The notes beneath the pieces are model-generated. The model was not told the origin of the DNA and did no database searches. It saw nothing but the letters and a program-made list of their open reading frames with translations. From Burkholderiales bacterium (lineage in GTDB: Bacteria > Pseudomonadota > Gammaproteobacteria > Burkholderiales > Casimicrobiaceae), in the NCBI GenBank assembly GCA_025354075.1, contig JANXNO010000252.1, positions 1 through 5,683 of the forward strand: 5,683 nucleotides of DNA. The letters are read 5' to 3'. Both the position numbers and the translations under genes were made by a program. This document shows positions 5,680 through 5,683 of this stretch, piece after piece; the stretch's first letter is position 1, and every line of letters begins with the position of its first letter.

Positions 5680-5683
5680 AAAA
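5676..5683 (+). CDS. glnG: Start of the next gene, presumably response regulator NtrC (GlnG), truncated by window end
   Basis: ATG 5676 followed by AAA AA begins inside the ntrB stop codon (ATGA). Only the first two codons and part of a third (Met-Lys-...) are visible, so the identity comes from context alone: ntrC nearly always follows ntrB. A weak AAAGAAG (5663-5669) upstream could serve as a Shine-Dalgarno sequence, and translational coupling to ntrB is likely. Confidence 0.6.

Overview
The window looks like core chromosome of a proteobacterium, most likely a betaproteobacterium. This rests on moderately high GC, a GlnA of the adenylylatable GSI-beta type, the order glnA - DUF4124 gene - ntrB - ntrC, and a System I cytochrome c maturation operon with separate ccmH and ccmI genes. 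The taxonomic call is inference from protein character and gene order; no search was run.

Layout, left to right, all on the + strand. (1) Positions 1-125 hold two inverted copies of a GC-rich palindromic repeat of REP/BIME type, lying across the 5' end of ccmH. (2) ccmH (to 584) and ccmI (581-1882) overlap by ATGA and are the tail of a ccm operon; CcmH is a thioredox protein for apocytochrome c and CcmI a TPR apocytochrome chaperone. (3) A 492-bp gap (1883-2374) carries no credible gene but holds what looks like a nitrogen-regulated promoter: two NtrC-like 17-bp dyads (2008-2024, 2035-2051) and a sigma-54 -24/-12 element with correct GG-N10-GC spacing (2194-2209). (4) glnA (2375-3787) encodes glutamine synthetase and ends at tandem stops followed by two hairpins, the second a strong intrinsic terminator. 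(5) A small secreted DUF4124-type protein (3908-4414) follows. Its stop codon lies inside a second REP-like inverted repeat (4411-4475). (6) ntrB/glnL (4561-5679) encodes the nitrogen sensor kinase, and its stop overlaps the start of a gene (5676 onward, cut by the window edge) that is presumably ntrC/glnG.

The right two thirds form one regulatory circuit. NtrB and NtrC sense nitrogen status (through PII in known systems). NtrC-P would act at the two upstream dyads to activate sigma-54 RNA polymerase at glnA. GlnA itself carries the conserved Tyr that is adenylylated in this enzyme class. The ccm genes at the left are functionally unrelated neighbours.

I see no undescribed system here. The points most worth a second look are the repeat whose translation appears to supply the start and n-region of the CcmH signal peptide, the REP-like hairpin carrying the DUF4124 stop codon, and the sigma-54-like motif immediately upstream of ntrB.
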